DNA from: Nocardia aurantia
GTDB lineage: Bacteria > Actinomycetota > Actinomycetes > Mycobacteriales > Mycobacteriaceae
NCBI RefSeq assembly: GCF_009604425.1
Contig: NZ_WEGI01000006.1
Location: forward strand, 186,001 to 250,000
Direction of reading: 5' to 3'
Length of the DNA stretch: 64,000 bases
The position numbers and the translations under genes were made by a program. Below the pieces are notes generated by a model, which saw nothing but the letters and a program-made list of their open reading frames with translations, made no database searches and was not told the origin of the DNA. This document shows positions 34,976-43,759 of this stretch, in pieces (position 1 is the first letter of the stretch; every line of letters begins with the position of its first letter).

Positions 34976-36103
34976 TCAGCGGTCGGCGTCGGTGTAGCGG
35001 ATGATGCCGCGAATGTTGCGGCCCTCCAACATGTCCCGGTAACCGTCGTTGATCTGGTCGAGGCGGTACTGCCGGGTCACCATGTCGTCGAGGTTGAGCT
35101 TGCCGACCCGGTACATCGACAGCAGGTGCGGAATGTCGTAGTGCGGGTTGCCGCCGCCGAAGATGGTGCCCTGCAGGTTCTTCTGCATCAGCGTCAGCAT
35201 CGACAGGTTGAGCGTGGCCTGATTGTCCATCAGGCTGCCCATGGCGGTGACGACGCAGGTGCCACCCTTGGCGGTGATACCGAGCCAGCTGTCGACATCC
35301 TCGCCGCGCGCGTGCCCGACGGTGACGATCACCTTCTTCGCCATACCGCCCGCCGTGATCTCCGCGGCCGCGCCGGTCGCCTCCTCGATCGTCGTGAAGG
35401 CATGGGTCGCACCGAATTTCAGGGCCTGTTCCCGCTTCCACGGCACCGGGTCGACGGCGAAGATGTGCCGGGCGCCGGCATGCACCGCGCCCTGCAGGGC
35501 GGAGATGCCGACCCCGCCGAGGCCGATGATCGCGACGTCCTCCCCGGGCCTGATGTCGGCGGAGCGGACCGCCGAGCCGTAGCCCGTGGTCACACCGCAG
35601 CCGACCAGGCAGGCGACCTCGAACGGAATGGACGGGTCGATCTTCACCACCGAACTCTCGTGCACCACGGTGTACGGGGCGAAGGTGCCCAGCAGGGTCA
35701 TCGGGTAGACGTCCTGACCGCGGGCCGTGACCCGGTGCGATCCGTCCGACACCGAGGTTCCGGCCAGCAGCAGCGCTCCGAGGTCGCACAGGTTGCGCAG
35801 CCCGGCCTGGCAGGAGGGGCACTTTCCGCAGGAGGGGATGAACGACAGCACCACGTGGTCGCCGACGGCGATGTCCTCGACACCCTCCCCGATCTCCACG
35901 ACGATCCCGGCGCCCTCGTGGCCGCCGAGCACCGGGAAACCCGCCATCGGGATGCCACCGGTGACCAGATGATGATCGGAGTGGCACATGCCGGATGCTT
36001 CCAGCTGGACTTTCACCTCGTGCCGGCGGGGATCGCCGATCTCGATCTCCTCGATCTGCCACGGCTGATCGAATTCCCAGATGAGTGCGCCCTTGGACTT
36101 CAT
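34976..36103 (-). CDS. NDMA-dependent (mycofactocin-linked) alcohol dehydrogenase
   Basis: 375 residues. Zinc MDR with catalytic Cys40 (SGMCHSDHH), GHE at 61-63, a complete four-cysteine structural lobe (Cys92, 95, 98, 106) and Rossmann motif GLGGVG. Segments GCGVTTGYGSAVRSADIRPG and MQKNLQGTIFGGGNPHYDIP are typical of nicotinoprotein alcohol dehydrogenases, which keep NADH bound and need an external acceptor: NDMA in the test tube, mycofactocin in the cell. The start is the ATG at 36103 (MKSKGALIWEF). This links to the mycofactocin-type SDR at 19033. Confidence 0.93.
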   Translation of the reverse strand: MKSKGALIWEFDQPWQIEEIEIGDPRRHEVKVQLEASGMCHSDHHLVTGGIPMAGFPVLGGHEGAGIVVEIGEGVEDIAVGDHVVLSFIPSCGKCPSCQAGLRNLCDLGALLLAGTSVSDGSHRVTARGQDVYPMTLLGTFAPYTVVHESSVVKIDPSIPFEVACLVGCGVTTGYGSAVRSADIRPGEDVAIIGLGGVGISALQGAVHAGARHIFAVDPVPWKREQALKFGATHAFTTIEEATGAAAEITAGGMAKKVIVTVGHARGEDVDSWLGITAKGGTCVVTAMGSLMDNQATLNLSMLTLMQKNLQGTIFGGGNPHYDIPHLLSMYRVGKLNLDDMVTRQYRLDQINDGYRDMLEGRNIRGIIRYTDADR

Positions 36104-36348
36104 CGTCTGCTCTCTTTCCGGCACCGACCGCTACCACCGGTATCTCCACAGGGTGCAGGGCTGCGCGCACCCAGATATTACGCTGGTACGGTCCGGCGCA
36201 GATCGGTTGCGGCGATCCGATTCCACTCACCGGGAACAGATTTTCGCGCTCGGCGCCGGTTCACCGGCGACCCGTTCGAACACGGCCCACCGGCAGCGGA
36301 TCACGGGCGACCGGAACCCGTCGCGGTCGGGTTCCGGCGAGGCATGCC

Positions 36349-37977
36349 TCAGGGAGCGATGGGAATCTCCAGGCGGCCCGGGCCCTGCAGTGTCACTGTG
36401 CTGTCGGGTGCGGTCTCGGTCGCGTAGAGCGGGTCCTCGGTGGCGAGGATCGCGACGAGCTTGTGGCCGAGCGGTATTCGGTAGTCGGTGGCCTGGAGCC
36501 GCAGGGCGATCGTGGCGGGCTGCCCGGGCCCGGAATTGTGCACCGTGGTGGCCGCGTGCGTGACGATGCGGAGGTTACCGGTGAGCGGGTTGAGGTCGAA
36601 GAGGTACGCGACGACCGTGGCCACGTCGGTGGACGGGGTGACGGTGACGTGGAATTCGGGGAAACCGGCGATGTGCTGGGGTTTCAGGAACGGGTTCGGG
36701 GTGGCCCAGACCGCGGCGGTGGCCCGGTCCACCTCGGCGAACTTCTGCCGGACCGGCATCAGCAGCCGTTCCAGGAAGCCGTCGAAGACCAGTTGCTGCG
36801 CGGCCTGGACGTGTGGATCGCCCGCGCGGATGGCCTGCCGGAGTTCGCCCGGCGGCTGGAGAACCAGTGTGCCGTCGACGGATCCGCCGGCGGGGGCCGC
36901 CAAGTGGTAGGTGCGCGACGGCTGGGCCCAGGATGCCAGATCCGGCGCCGTGGCCATCGTGAAGCTGTACATGGTCTCGGTGTGCACCACGCCGTCGCGG
37001 TCGATCCCGTTGTCGATGCCGCGCACGAAGCGGTCCAGCCAGTCGTAGGCCGCTTCGCTGGTCCGGGTGTAGACGCCGAGGATCATGCCCGGGATCTCGA
37101 CCGCGCCGTGGTCACCGACCGCGAGGTCGAGGCGCTTGGGACCGGGGAATTCGCTGAAATAGTCCAGCAATTGGTTCTGCGGGAAGATCGTCTCGTGCCA
37201 GTAGCTGGTGAAGAAGGTCGGCACCGGCCGCCGCTGCCCGACCGGCACCGCGGCGGGCGATCTCGGTCGCGCGTAGGCGCGCACCGCCGGCAGATTCGTG
37301 TTCGCCTCGAAATCGGCCAGCACCGCCGTCAATTCGGCGCTGGGATGCTCGCTGATCGAGGCCAGCGTCCGGGCCGCCAGGATGTGCCGGGTGTCGTCGT
37401 ACAGCAGCGATTCCGCGAGATCGGCCCAGGTACTCAGGGCGACAACGGCTTTCACCCGATCATCGACCTGAGCGACCAACTGGCTGATGCCGGAGCCGTA
37501 GGAAAGCCCCACCATGCCGATCCGCTCGGGATCCGCGTCGAGTTCGGGATGTGCCAGCGCCCAGTCGATCACGCACCGGGCGTCGGCGACATCCTCCGGA
37601 CCGGCCACGGTCAGTTCGCCTTCCGAGCCCGGCAGTCCGCGTTCGGTGTAGGCGACGACCGCGTATCCGCGCAGCAGCAGCCGGATCAGCGCCCCGGAGT
37701 ACATCTTCCAGCCCGCGGGATCGAGGCCGGCGGGCAGCACCACCACCGGATGCGGGCCCGCGACGAGGGGCCAGGCGGCCATGGCATCCAGCAGGACACC
37801 CTCGGCGCCCGGTATCAGCACCGCACCGAACCGGCTCTGGGAGCGGAGAGCCGCGATGTCCTCGGCCAGATAGGCAGGAACTCCGGTGGGGTCGCCGGTG
37901 AGCAGATCGTGCACGATGGCGCGGGCGTCGACCTCCTGATCGGGGGCGAGCAGGCGCAGCGGACGGTATTCGGACAT
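36349..37977 (-). CDS. CocE/NonD-like alpha/beta hydrolase (S15 family)
   Basis: 542 residues. The alpha/beta hydrolase core has PVVVLPAGLDPAGWKMYSG, the nucleophile elbow GLSYGSG, an Asp/His region around AVGDHGAVEI, and a C-terminal jelly-roll domain (from about 370) ending RIPLGHKLVAILAT, as in X-Pro dipeptidyl-peptidase/CocE hydrolases. These cleave esters or acyl-amides. There is no signal peptide, so it is cytosolic. I start at the ATG at 37977 (MSEYRPLRLL); an upstream ATG is possible. It stands alone, divergent from the SDR gene over a 456-bp gap. Confidence 0.88.
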   Translation of the reverse strand: MSEYRPLRLLAPDQEVDARAIVHDLLTGDPTGVPAYLAEDIAALRSQSRFGAVLIPGAEGVLLDAMAAWPLVAGPHPVVVLPAGLDPAGWKMYSGALIRLLLRGYAVVAYTERGLPGSEGELTVAGPEDVADARCVIDWALAHPELDADPERIGMVGLSYGSGISQLVAQVDDRVKAVVALSTWADLAESLLYDDTRHILAARTLASISEHPSAELTAVLADFEANTNLPAVRAYARPRSPAAVPVGQRRPVPTFFTSYWHETIFPQNQLLDYFSEFPGPKRLDLAVGDHGAVEIPGMILGVYTRTSEAAYDWLDRFVRGIDNGIDRDGVVHTETMYSFTMATAPDLASWAQPSRTYHLAAPAGGSVDGTLVLQPPGELRQAIRAGDPHVQAAQQLVFDGFLERLLMPVRQKFAEVDRATAAVWATPNPFLKPQHIAGFPEFHVTVTPSTDVATVVAYLFDLNPLTGNLRIVTHAATTVHNSGPGQPATIALRLQATDYRIPLGHKLVAILATEDPLYATETAPDSTVTLQGPGRLEIPIAP

Positions 37978-38433
37978 GATCTCGTCCTTTCGAAAATGCA
38001 GGTATTCCGTTGCCACAGAATGGATTCGCGACGAAAGGCAGATAGCGCGGGGCAGAGTACCGAGCGAATTCGAGCACCCCGCGTACGGATGATCGTACCG
38101 TGTTCCCGATGTCCGTACGGGCCCAATGGCGCGAACGATCTTGCTACATAACCATTTTCAAACCGGACAGTGTTCATCGGATCCGCTGCGATCGCGGTCG
38201 CGATGCCCCGATCGCCGGTACGACCCCTGCCGCCCGGCACGAGCCCGGGGACGCCCGGCACAACCCCCGCCGCCGGGCCCGGTGTCCCGGATTTCCGGGA
38301 ACAGAGAGATGGATCACAGTGTATCTAACGATCGCTAAGTAGCCGCTAATCTCCCAGGCAGCCGGTCGATGAGCGAGTGGCCTCCGCGGCGGGCGAACTC
38401 TCACCGGCCGATCACACAGAGGAGGAAATGACC
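37978..38433. other. Divergent intergenic region, hydrolase / SDR
   Basis: 456 bp without a credible gene. It is less GC-rich around 38140-38180 and 38310-38350, where promoters of the two divergent genes are likely. It contains the candidate operator at 38324-38339. Confidence 0.5.
38324..38339. promoter_or_regulatory. Candidate TetR-type operator
   Basis: TCTAACGATCGCTAAG contains the core TAnCGATCGnTA, symmetric about CGATCG with one mismatched pair. It is 95 bp upstream of the SDR gene. The regulator is not adjacent. Confidence 0.4.
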
Positions 38434-39195
38434 ATGGAACTCAACGGCGCGGTCGCACTGGTGACCGGTGGCGCCTCGGGCCTGGGCCTGGCCACCGTTC
38501 GCGAGCTGCACACCCATGGCGTGAAGGTGGCGATCGTCGACCTGCCGTCCTCGGCGGGCGAGACGATCGCGAAGGAACTGGGCGACGGCGTGATCTTCAC
38601 CCCCGCCGACGTGACCAACGAGGAGCAGATCACCGCGGCGCTCGACGCCGCCGCCGAGCTGGGCCCGCTGCGCATCGCGGTCAACTGCGCCGGCATCGGC
38701 AACGCGATCAAGACCGTCGGCAAGCAGGGCGCGTTCCCGCTGGCGGACTTCACCCGCGTGGTGAACGTCAACCTGATCGGCACGTTCAACGTCATCCGCC
38801 TTGCCGCCGAGCGCATTTCGGCGACCGAGCCGGTGGGCGAGGAGCGCGGCGTGATCATCAACACCGCGTCGGTCGCGGCCTTCGACGGCCAGATCGGCCA
38901 GGCCGCGTACTCCGCGTCCAAGGGCGGCATCGTCGGCCTGACCCTGCCGGTCGCGCGCGATCTCGCGAGCCTGAAGATCCGCGTGGTCACCATCGCGCCG
39001 GGCCTGTTCCACACCCCGCTGTTCGCGTCCCTGCCCGACGAGGCCGTCGCCTCGCTCGGCGCCCAGGTGCCGCACCCGTCCCGGCTCGGCGACCCGGTCG
39101 AATACGGCGCCCTGGCCCGCCACATCGTGGAGAACCCGATGCTCAACGGCGAGACCATCCGCCTCGACGGCGCCATCCGCATGGCCCCGCGCTGA
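38434..39195 (+). CDS. SDR, 3-hydroxyacyl-CoA dehydrogenase (HSD10-like)
   Basis: 253 residues. Cofactor motif TGGASGLG, NAG motif VNCAGIG, catalytic Ser (NTASVAAFDGQIGQ) and YSASK are present. IVDLPSSAGE after beta-2 and LFHTPLFASLPDE near the C-terminus are typical of type II 3-hydroxyacyl-CoA dehydrogenases. The ribosome site GGAGG (38421-38425) is 8 bases from the ATG at 38434 and only 2 from ATG 38428, so I prefer 38434. It would carry out NAD-dependent oxidation in beta-oxidation. A terminator follows. Confidence 0.92.
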   Translation: MELNGAVALVTGGASGLGLATVRELHTHGVKVAIVDLPSSAGETIAKELGDGVIFTPADVTNEEQITAALDAAAELGPLRIAVNCAGIGNAIKTVGKQGAFPLADFTRVVNVNLIGTFNVIRLAAERISATEPVGEERGVIINTASVAAFDGQIGQAAYSASKGGIVGLTLPVARDLASLKIRVVTIAPGLFHTPLFASLPDEAVASLGAQVPHPSRLGDPVEYGALARHIVENPMLNGETIRLDGAIRMAPR

Positions 39196-39231
39196 CGGAC
39201 CGGGCCTCGCGGCCCCTACTCCGCCGCTACC

Positions 39232-39268
39232 GGACGGGCGGCCGTGGACATCCCACGGCCGCCCGTCC
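39232..39268. terminator. Convergent terminator
   Basis: Arms GGACGGGCGGCCGTGG (39232-39247) and CCACGGCCGCCCGTCC (39253-39268) form a perfect 16-bp stem with a 5-base loop, between the convergent SDR and MarR-type genes. Confidence 0.8.
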
Positions 39269-39285
39269 CGTTCCCGGCCCGGCGA

Positions 39286-39759
39286 TCAAACGTCTTGGGT
39301 CGCTTCGTGATACGCCACCATGGTGTCGACGAACAGGCGACGTTCCGCGGCGCTGAGCGGTGCCAGCACCCGATGCCATGCCCGGGCGCCGGGCGCGAGC
39401 CACGTCTCGATCGCCCCGCGGTGCCCCTCGGCGATGCCGATGATCTTCTGCCGCCGATCGGCGTCGTTCTCCTGCCGGGTGAGAATGCCCTTGCGACTGA
39501 GGTCGCCGATCATCAGGCTCGCCGTCGTCGGCGCCACACCCAGCCGGCCGGCCAGCTCGTTGACCGTCATCGACCCGTCGAACAGCAGCAGCGACAACAG
39601 CGACAGATGCCGCGGCGTCAACTCCATGTCCCGCAGGTCCGGGGGCACCGGCAGGCGCTTGACCCGGCCCATGATCTGCGGCATCAGCAACAGCAGATCC
39701 CGGACCGACCGATCCAGGTCGTCGTCGCCGTCCTTCCGGATCCCGGCATTGGTTGACAC
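39286..39759 (-). CDS. MarR-family transcriptional regulator
   Basis: 157 residues. The winged helix is clear: LTPRHLSLLSLLLFDGSMTV, then NELAGRLGVAPTTASLMIGD and the wing LTRQENDADRRQKI. I use the GTG at 39759 because GGAGG lies 8 bases upstream; the frame could start at TTG 39774. It is divergent from the NmrA-like gene, with the palindrome CTTTGT-TT-ACAAAG between them, so it probably represses both. Confidence 0.93.
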   Translation of the reverse strand: MSTNAGIRKDGDDDLDRSVRDLLLLMPQIMGRVKRLPVPPDLRDMELTPRHLSLLSLLLFDGSMTVNELAGRLGVAPTTASLMIGDLSRKGILTRQENDADRRQKIIGIAEGHRGAIETWLAPGARAWHRVLAPLSAAERRLFVDTMVAYHEATQDV

Positions 39760-39778
39760 CGCACCACCCTCCAAATAC

Positions 39779-39792
39779 CTTTGTTTACAAAG
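39779..39792. promoter_or_regulatory. MarR operator candidate
   Basis: CTTTGT-TT-ACAAAG is a perfect 6-2-6 inverted repeat in the 86-bp gap between the divergent marR-type and NmrA-like genes, 20 bp from the regulator start. MarR regulators commonly bind such sites in their own divergent promoter. Confidence 0.65.
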
Positions 39793-39845
39793 TTATTTTG
39801 TTGTGCTCAGAGTCGGCCCGGCCGATTCGTCCCGGCAGGAGTGAC

Positions 39846-40685
39846 ATGGCCATTCTCGTAACCGGCGTCCGTGGCAACATCGGCGCCCGGGTCGCCGGGC
39901 TGCTGACCGCCGCCGGGCACGAGGTGCGGGGTGCCGCCCGCCGCCTCGACGGCCCGCCGGTACCGGGCGTGGAACTCGTGGAACTGGACATCGACGACCC
40001 TCACACGGCCGATGCCGCGCTCACCGGCGTCGACACCGTATTCCTGTACCCCACCAGGGGAAATTCCGAGCGCTTCCTCGCCGCCGCACGGGATCACGGC
40101 GTGCGGCACCTCGTCTTGCTGTCGTCGCCGGCCTCCTTCGAGGCCGGCGAGCACGACCGCATGATCGGCCTCGTCCACCGCGCCGCCGAGGAGCGGGTAC
40201 AGCGGTGCGGCGTGCCCGCCACCATCCTGTATCCGAGCTGGCTGGCCACCAACGCGCGTCGTGACTGGGCCCCGCAGATCCGGGAACGGCAACGCCTCGG
40301 CATCGCCTACCCGGACTCGCAGATCAACCCGATCCACATCGAAGACGTCGCCGAGGTCGCCGCCGCCCTGCTGACCGGCGAAACCCATCGGGCCCGCTGG
40401 CACGTCCTCACCGGCCCGGCGATCCTCCGCCTCCGGGACGCGGTCGCCGTCGTCGCCGACGCGATCGGCCGCCCGATCCCGATCGACGAACTCGACCGCA
40501 CCGCCGCTCTCGCCGCGCGGCCGCCCGCCCTACCCGAGCCCGTCCTCGAGGTCCTGCTCGACATCGCCGCCACCGCGGTCACCACCGCCCCACTCGTGAC
40601 CAACGCCGTCGAGCGGATCACCGGCCACCCGCCACGCCCATTCGCCGAATGGGTTCGAGCACACCGGGATTCCTTCCTGGCCTGA
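39846..40685 (+). CDS. NmrA-like NAD(P)-binding protein (atypical SDR)
   Basis: 279 residues. The N-terminal Rossmann motif is VTGVRGNIGARV, followed by GHEVRGAARR and the NmrA/TMR-type segments DTVFLYP, HLVLLSS and PIHIEDVAEVAAALL. The catalytic YxxxK of classical SDRs is missing, as usual for this subfamily of quinone/NADPH sensors and reductases. The ATG at 39846 has GGAG upstream. It is paired with the divergent MarR regulator, an arrangement common for quinone or electrophile response genes. Confidence 0.9.
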   Translation: MAILVTGVRGNIGARVAGLLTAAGHEVRGAARRLDGPPVPGVELVELDIDDPHTADAALTGVDTVFLYPTRGNSERFLAAARDHGVRHLVLLSSPASFEAGEHDRMIGLVHRAAEERVQRCGVPATILYPSWLATNARRDWAPQIRERQRLGIAYPDSQINPIHIEDVAEVAAALLTGETHRARWHVLTGPAILRLRDAVAVVADAIGRPIPIDELDRTAALAARPPALPEPVLEVLLDIAATAVTTAPLVTNAVERITGHPPRPFAEWVRAHRDSFLA

Positions 40686-41912
40686 TCGACCGATCACTCA
40701 CCGGAGACCGATTCCACGGCAATGCCGTTCGGGCGCGCTGCCCGAATCGATCTCCGGCCCCGGCACTTTCGTGCGCCGAACCGGGTTGCGGGCACAGGAT
40801 CCACCCCGCCCGCCGCCGCGATGAGACCGACTGCGCCGCATCATGTTCGGCCGCAGTAGACGCGTCGTCCGGTGCCGGTGGCGATGCCGGTGGTGTGGCG
40901 GTGCCGCTGGCGGCGGCGTGGCGGTGGCGGCGGTGGCGTGGCGATGCCAGTGGCGATGGCGCTGCCGGTGCCGGTGCCGGTGCCAGTGCCGGTGGCGTGG
41001 CGGTGCCGCTGCCGGTGGCGGGTGGCTGTGGCTGTGGCTATGCCGGTGGCTGTGGCGATGCCGGTGGCGGGGCGATGCCGGTGCCGGTGGCGATGGCGAT
41101 GGCGGTGCCCGTAGCGATGGCGATGCCGGTGGCGTGGCGGTGCCGCTGCCGCTGCCGGTGGCTGTGGCGATGCCGGTGGCGGTGGCGTGGCGGGGCGATG
41201 CCGGTGCCGGTGGCGATGCCGGTGCCCGTAGCGATGGCGATGCCGGTGGCGTGGCGATGCCGGCGCCGGCGCCCGTGGCGATGGCGATGCCGGTAGTGTG
41301 GCGGTGCCGCTGGCGGTGGCGTGGCGGTGGCGGCGGTGGCGTGGCGATGCCAGTGGCGATGGCGCTGCCGGTGCCAGTGCCGGTGCCAGTGCCGGTGGCG
41401 TGGCGGTGCCGCTGCCGCTGCCGGGTGGCGGTGGCTGTGGCTGTGGCTGTGGCGATGCCGGTGGCGTGGCGGTGCCGCTGCCGGTGGCGGGTGGCTGTGG
41501 CTATGCCGGTGGCTGTGGCGATGCCGGTGGCGATGCCGGTGCCCGTAGCGATGGCGATGCCGGTGCCCGTGGCGATGGCGATGCCGGTGGCGTGGCGTGG
41601 GGATGGCAATGCCGGATCAGCGCGCGGGCGGGCCGAGTCGTTGTCGCCGGACGCCTGGCGCGGACACGTCGTCGGTGCGCGCGGTGAGCATGATCACCGA
41701 CACCGGCCGACTTGTCTCCTGGACATGATCACCGGCGCCGGCCGGCTCCCCCTCCTGGAGTAGCACCCCCGACCCGGCCTCGGGACCGGCCGAGGTACGG
41801 GCACGGTGACCGGGGACGCCGACCGCAGGACACGTCCGTCGCTCCGGCGAAGCCGACCGGTGGCAACTGGTCGGCACCACCGTCCGAGCGGTGGTCGTAC
41901 GCTGAGGGCATC
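40686..41912. other. Long gene-poor stretch holding the GATGCC/GGTGGC repeat
   Basis: 1.2 kb between the NmrA-like gene and the coiled-coil gene. Frames are open on both strands through the repeat but all read as low-complexity (Ala/Gly/Arg or His/Arg/Ala/Thr/Pro) with no domain and no ribosome site, so I do not call a gene. The last 280 bp (41630-41912) hold ordinary-composition sequence with short direct repeats, such as the repeated CATGATCACCG near 41689 and 41725. Confidence 0.55.
40872..41616. repeat. Hexamer-type GATGCC/GGTGGC simple repeat with internal 400-bp duplication
   Basis: About 745 bp made almost only of GATGCC, GGTGGC, GATGGC, GTGGCG and GGTGCC units. The plus strand is rich in G and T and poor in A. 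The part from about 40882 (GCGATGCCGGTGGTGTGGCG) is repeated with few changes from about 41286 (GCGATGCCGGTAGTGTGGCG), showing an approximately 400-bp direct duplication. The GG runs could form G-quadruplexes. No transposon or CRISPR features are present. Confidence 0.85.
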
Positions 41913-43037
41913 ATGACGCTCGACGAGGTCGCGGCCGAGCTCTACGGGATACCGCCCGCGGAGTTCGTCGCCACGCGCACCGAGCGAGCGAAGCAGGCAC
42001 GGGACGCCGGGGACAGGACGCTGGCGGCGGCGATCGGCGAATTGCGGCGGCCGACCGTGGCGGCCTGGGCGGTGAATCTGCTGGCCCGCGCGGACAGCGA
42101 CGCGGTCGGCGCGCTGCTGCAACTGGGAGACGCGTTGCGCGACGCGCAGCGACGGCTGTCGGGTGAGCGGTTACGCACCCTCACCACCCAGCGGCAACAG
42201 GTGATCAACGCGCTCACCCGCAAGGCCGCCGAGCTCGCCTCAGCGGCCGGGCCGCGATCGAGCGAAGCCGTGTTACGGGATGTCAGCAGCACGCTGAACG
42301 CGGCCCTCGCCGACCCCGAGGTCGCGGAGCGAGTCCGCAGCGGGACACTCACCGCCGCAGCGAGCTACGAGGGGTTCGGCCCGGCGGGTCTCACCGCCGT
42401 CCCCGCCGACGCCGCCATCCCCGCGGAACCCGCCGGGGCCGCCGGGGGCACGGGGGCCACCAAGGCCGCGAAGGCCGCCGAGGGCGCGGGGGCCGGGGTT
42501 GCGGGGGACGCCGAGGCCGCGCAACCAGCCGGGATCACGAAGGCCACCGGGGTTGCGAGGGCCACCGGGGTTGCGAAGGCCACCGGGGCCACCGAGACCA
42601 CCGGGGCCACCGAGACCACCGGGGTCACGAAGGCCACCGGGATCACGGAACCCGCCGGCGTCGCGGAGGCCACCGGGGTCGCGAAGGCCGAGACGACGGC
42701 GAGGCCAGCGAGACGCGGCCGCAAGGAGCGGGCGTCCCGGCCTGATCCACAGGAAGAAGCGCGGCGGGAGCTCGAACGATTGGCCGCCGATATCGAAACC
42801 GCCCGTGCCGCTGTCACTTCCGCCGAATCCGTGCACGACGCGGCCGCCGCCGAACTGGCCGGGGCAGAATCCCGGATCACCGACCTCCGTGCCGAACTGA
42901 CCAGGGCGGAGGATCGGCGGCGTTTCACCGCTGCCGCCGAACGCACCGCCCGCGAGACGCTGCGCCGCAGCCGACAGCGATTGGCCGGCCTGGAGCAGCG
43001 CGCCGAGCGAACCCGGCGGCAATTGTCCGCCGGGTGA
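41913..43037 (+). CDS. Hypothetical actinobacterial protein with repeat linker and coiled coil
   Basis: 374 residues. A conserved N-terminal helical domain (about 1-150, LYGIPPAEFVATRTERAKQA, then PTVAAWAVNLLARA) is joined by an Ala/Thr/Gly-rich linker to a C-terminal coiled coil (about 270-374, with EEARRELERLAADIETARAA and ERTARETLRRSRQRLAGLEQ). The linker (about 205-265) contains roughly ten near-repeats of KATGV/ETTGA, matching 15-bp repeats in the DNA. I know similar uncharacterised proteins in actinomycetes but no function. ATG at 41913. It is flanked by the two repeat regions. Confidence 0.8.
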   Translation: MTLDEVAAELYGIPPAEFVATRTERAKQARDAGDRTLAAAIGELRRPTVAAWAVNLLARADSDAVGALLQLGDALRDAQRRLSGERLRTLTTQRQQVINALTRKAAELASAAGPRSSEAVLRDVSSTLNAALADPEVAERVRSGTLTAAASYEGFGPAGLTAVPADAAIPAEPAGAAGGTGATKAAKAAEGAGAGVAGDAEAAQPAGITKATGVARATGVAKATGATETTGATETTGVTKATGITEPAGVAEATGVAKAETTARPARRGRKERASRPDPQEEARRELERLAADIETARAAVTSAESVHDAAAAELAGAESRITDLRAELTRAEDRRRFTAAAERTARETLRRSRQRLAGLEQRAERTRRQLSAG

Positions 43038-43137
43038 CGATGATCCGGCCACTGGCGACCTGCCGCGTGGCCGCGACCGCCCAGCTCGTGTCCGCTTCTG
43101 GATCGAGCCACGATCCATCTCCGGCTATCGCGGCCGA

Positions 43138-43505
43138 ATCGACCTGATTCCCTCGCACACCAGGTGCCGACCGGGCCTGCCACTGCGGCCAGATCGACCC
43201 GAATTCCCCACGCACAAGGCGCCAACCGAGCCCGCCACCGCGGCCGAATCGACCTGAATCCCACGCGCACAAGGTGCCGACCGAGCCTGCCACCGCGGCC
43301 ACATCGACCCGAATCCCCGCACACCAGGCGCCAACCGAGCCCGCCACCGCGGCCGAATCGACCCGATCCCTCGCACACCAGGTGCCGACCGAGCCCGCCA
43401 CCATGGCTAGATCGACCCGAATCCCCCACGCACCAAGCGCCGACCGAGCCCGCCACCGTGACCAGATCGACCCGAATCCCCCACGCACCAAGCGCCGACC
43501 TGGGC
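43138..43505. repeat. Imperfect 55-bp tandem repeat, about 6.6 copies
   Basis: Head-to-tail units starting ATCGACC(C/T)GAATCCC, then GCACCA, then CCGACCGAGCCCGCCACC, 54-55 bp each, six full copies and one partial. The copies are diverged by several bases and have no unique spacers, so this is a minisatellite (MIRU/VNTR-like) and not a CRISPR. Confidence 0.85.
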
Positions 43506-43656
43506 TGCCCGCTCGGGCGCTGGCTGGCCGCCTCGGGCCGGCACTGGCCGCTTCGGGCCGGCTCCGGCCGACACGATGTCGGCCGCTTCCCCGGCTGCGC
43601 GCGCCGGCCGCGAATCCGAACCCCTGCGAAACCGCCTCCCCGCACCGTCTTGCATA

Positions 43657-43670
43657 AGTGAGCGCTTACT
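43657..43670. promoter_or_regulatory. Candidate operator of the second amidohydrolase
   Basis: AGTGAGCGCTTACT is an inverted repeat around AGCGCT with one mismatched pair, of the type bound by TetR regulators of lipid and steroid genes. It is 90 bp upstream of the amidohydrolase start. The regulator is not adjacent. Confidence 0.5.
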
Positions 43671-43759
43671 GAGAAGTTGGAGGGGTACAAGGCCCGCCGC
43701 CGGTACCGGACCGGGGCTGCGACGACCGAGGGCCGGGATCAGACAGAGGAGAGCGCACG

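Larger units (their letters stand above)
43038..43759. other. Gene-free region with 55-bp tandem repeats
   Basis: 722 bp with no credible gene. A long minus-strand frame exists only because the repeat unit keeps frame; it has repetitive, domain-free translation. Besides the repeat (43138-43505) it contains the promoter region of the second amidohydrolase. Confidence 0.6.

Noticed and set aside
40698..41763. Long open frames on both strands through the hexamer repeat (303 residues minus, 306 plus)
   Set aside because: Translations are pure low-complexity (His/Arg/Ala/Thr/Gly), open in several frames because the repeat lacks stops. They have no ribosome site and no domain.
43138..43505. CRISPR array
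   Set aside because: Units are 55 bp and directly adjacent, with no unique spacers and no cas genes.
42365..43690. 441-residue minus-strand frame with repeated WGIRVDLAAVAG-like strings
   Set aside because: The pattern comes from the 55-bp tandem repeat and from the antisense of a real gene. No domain or ribosome site supports it.
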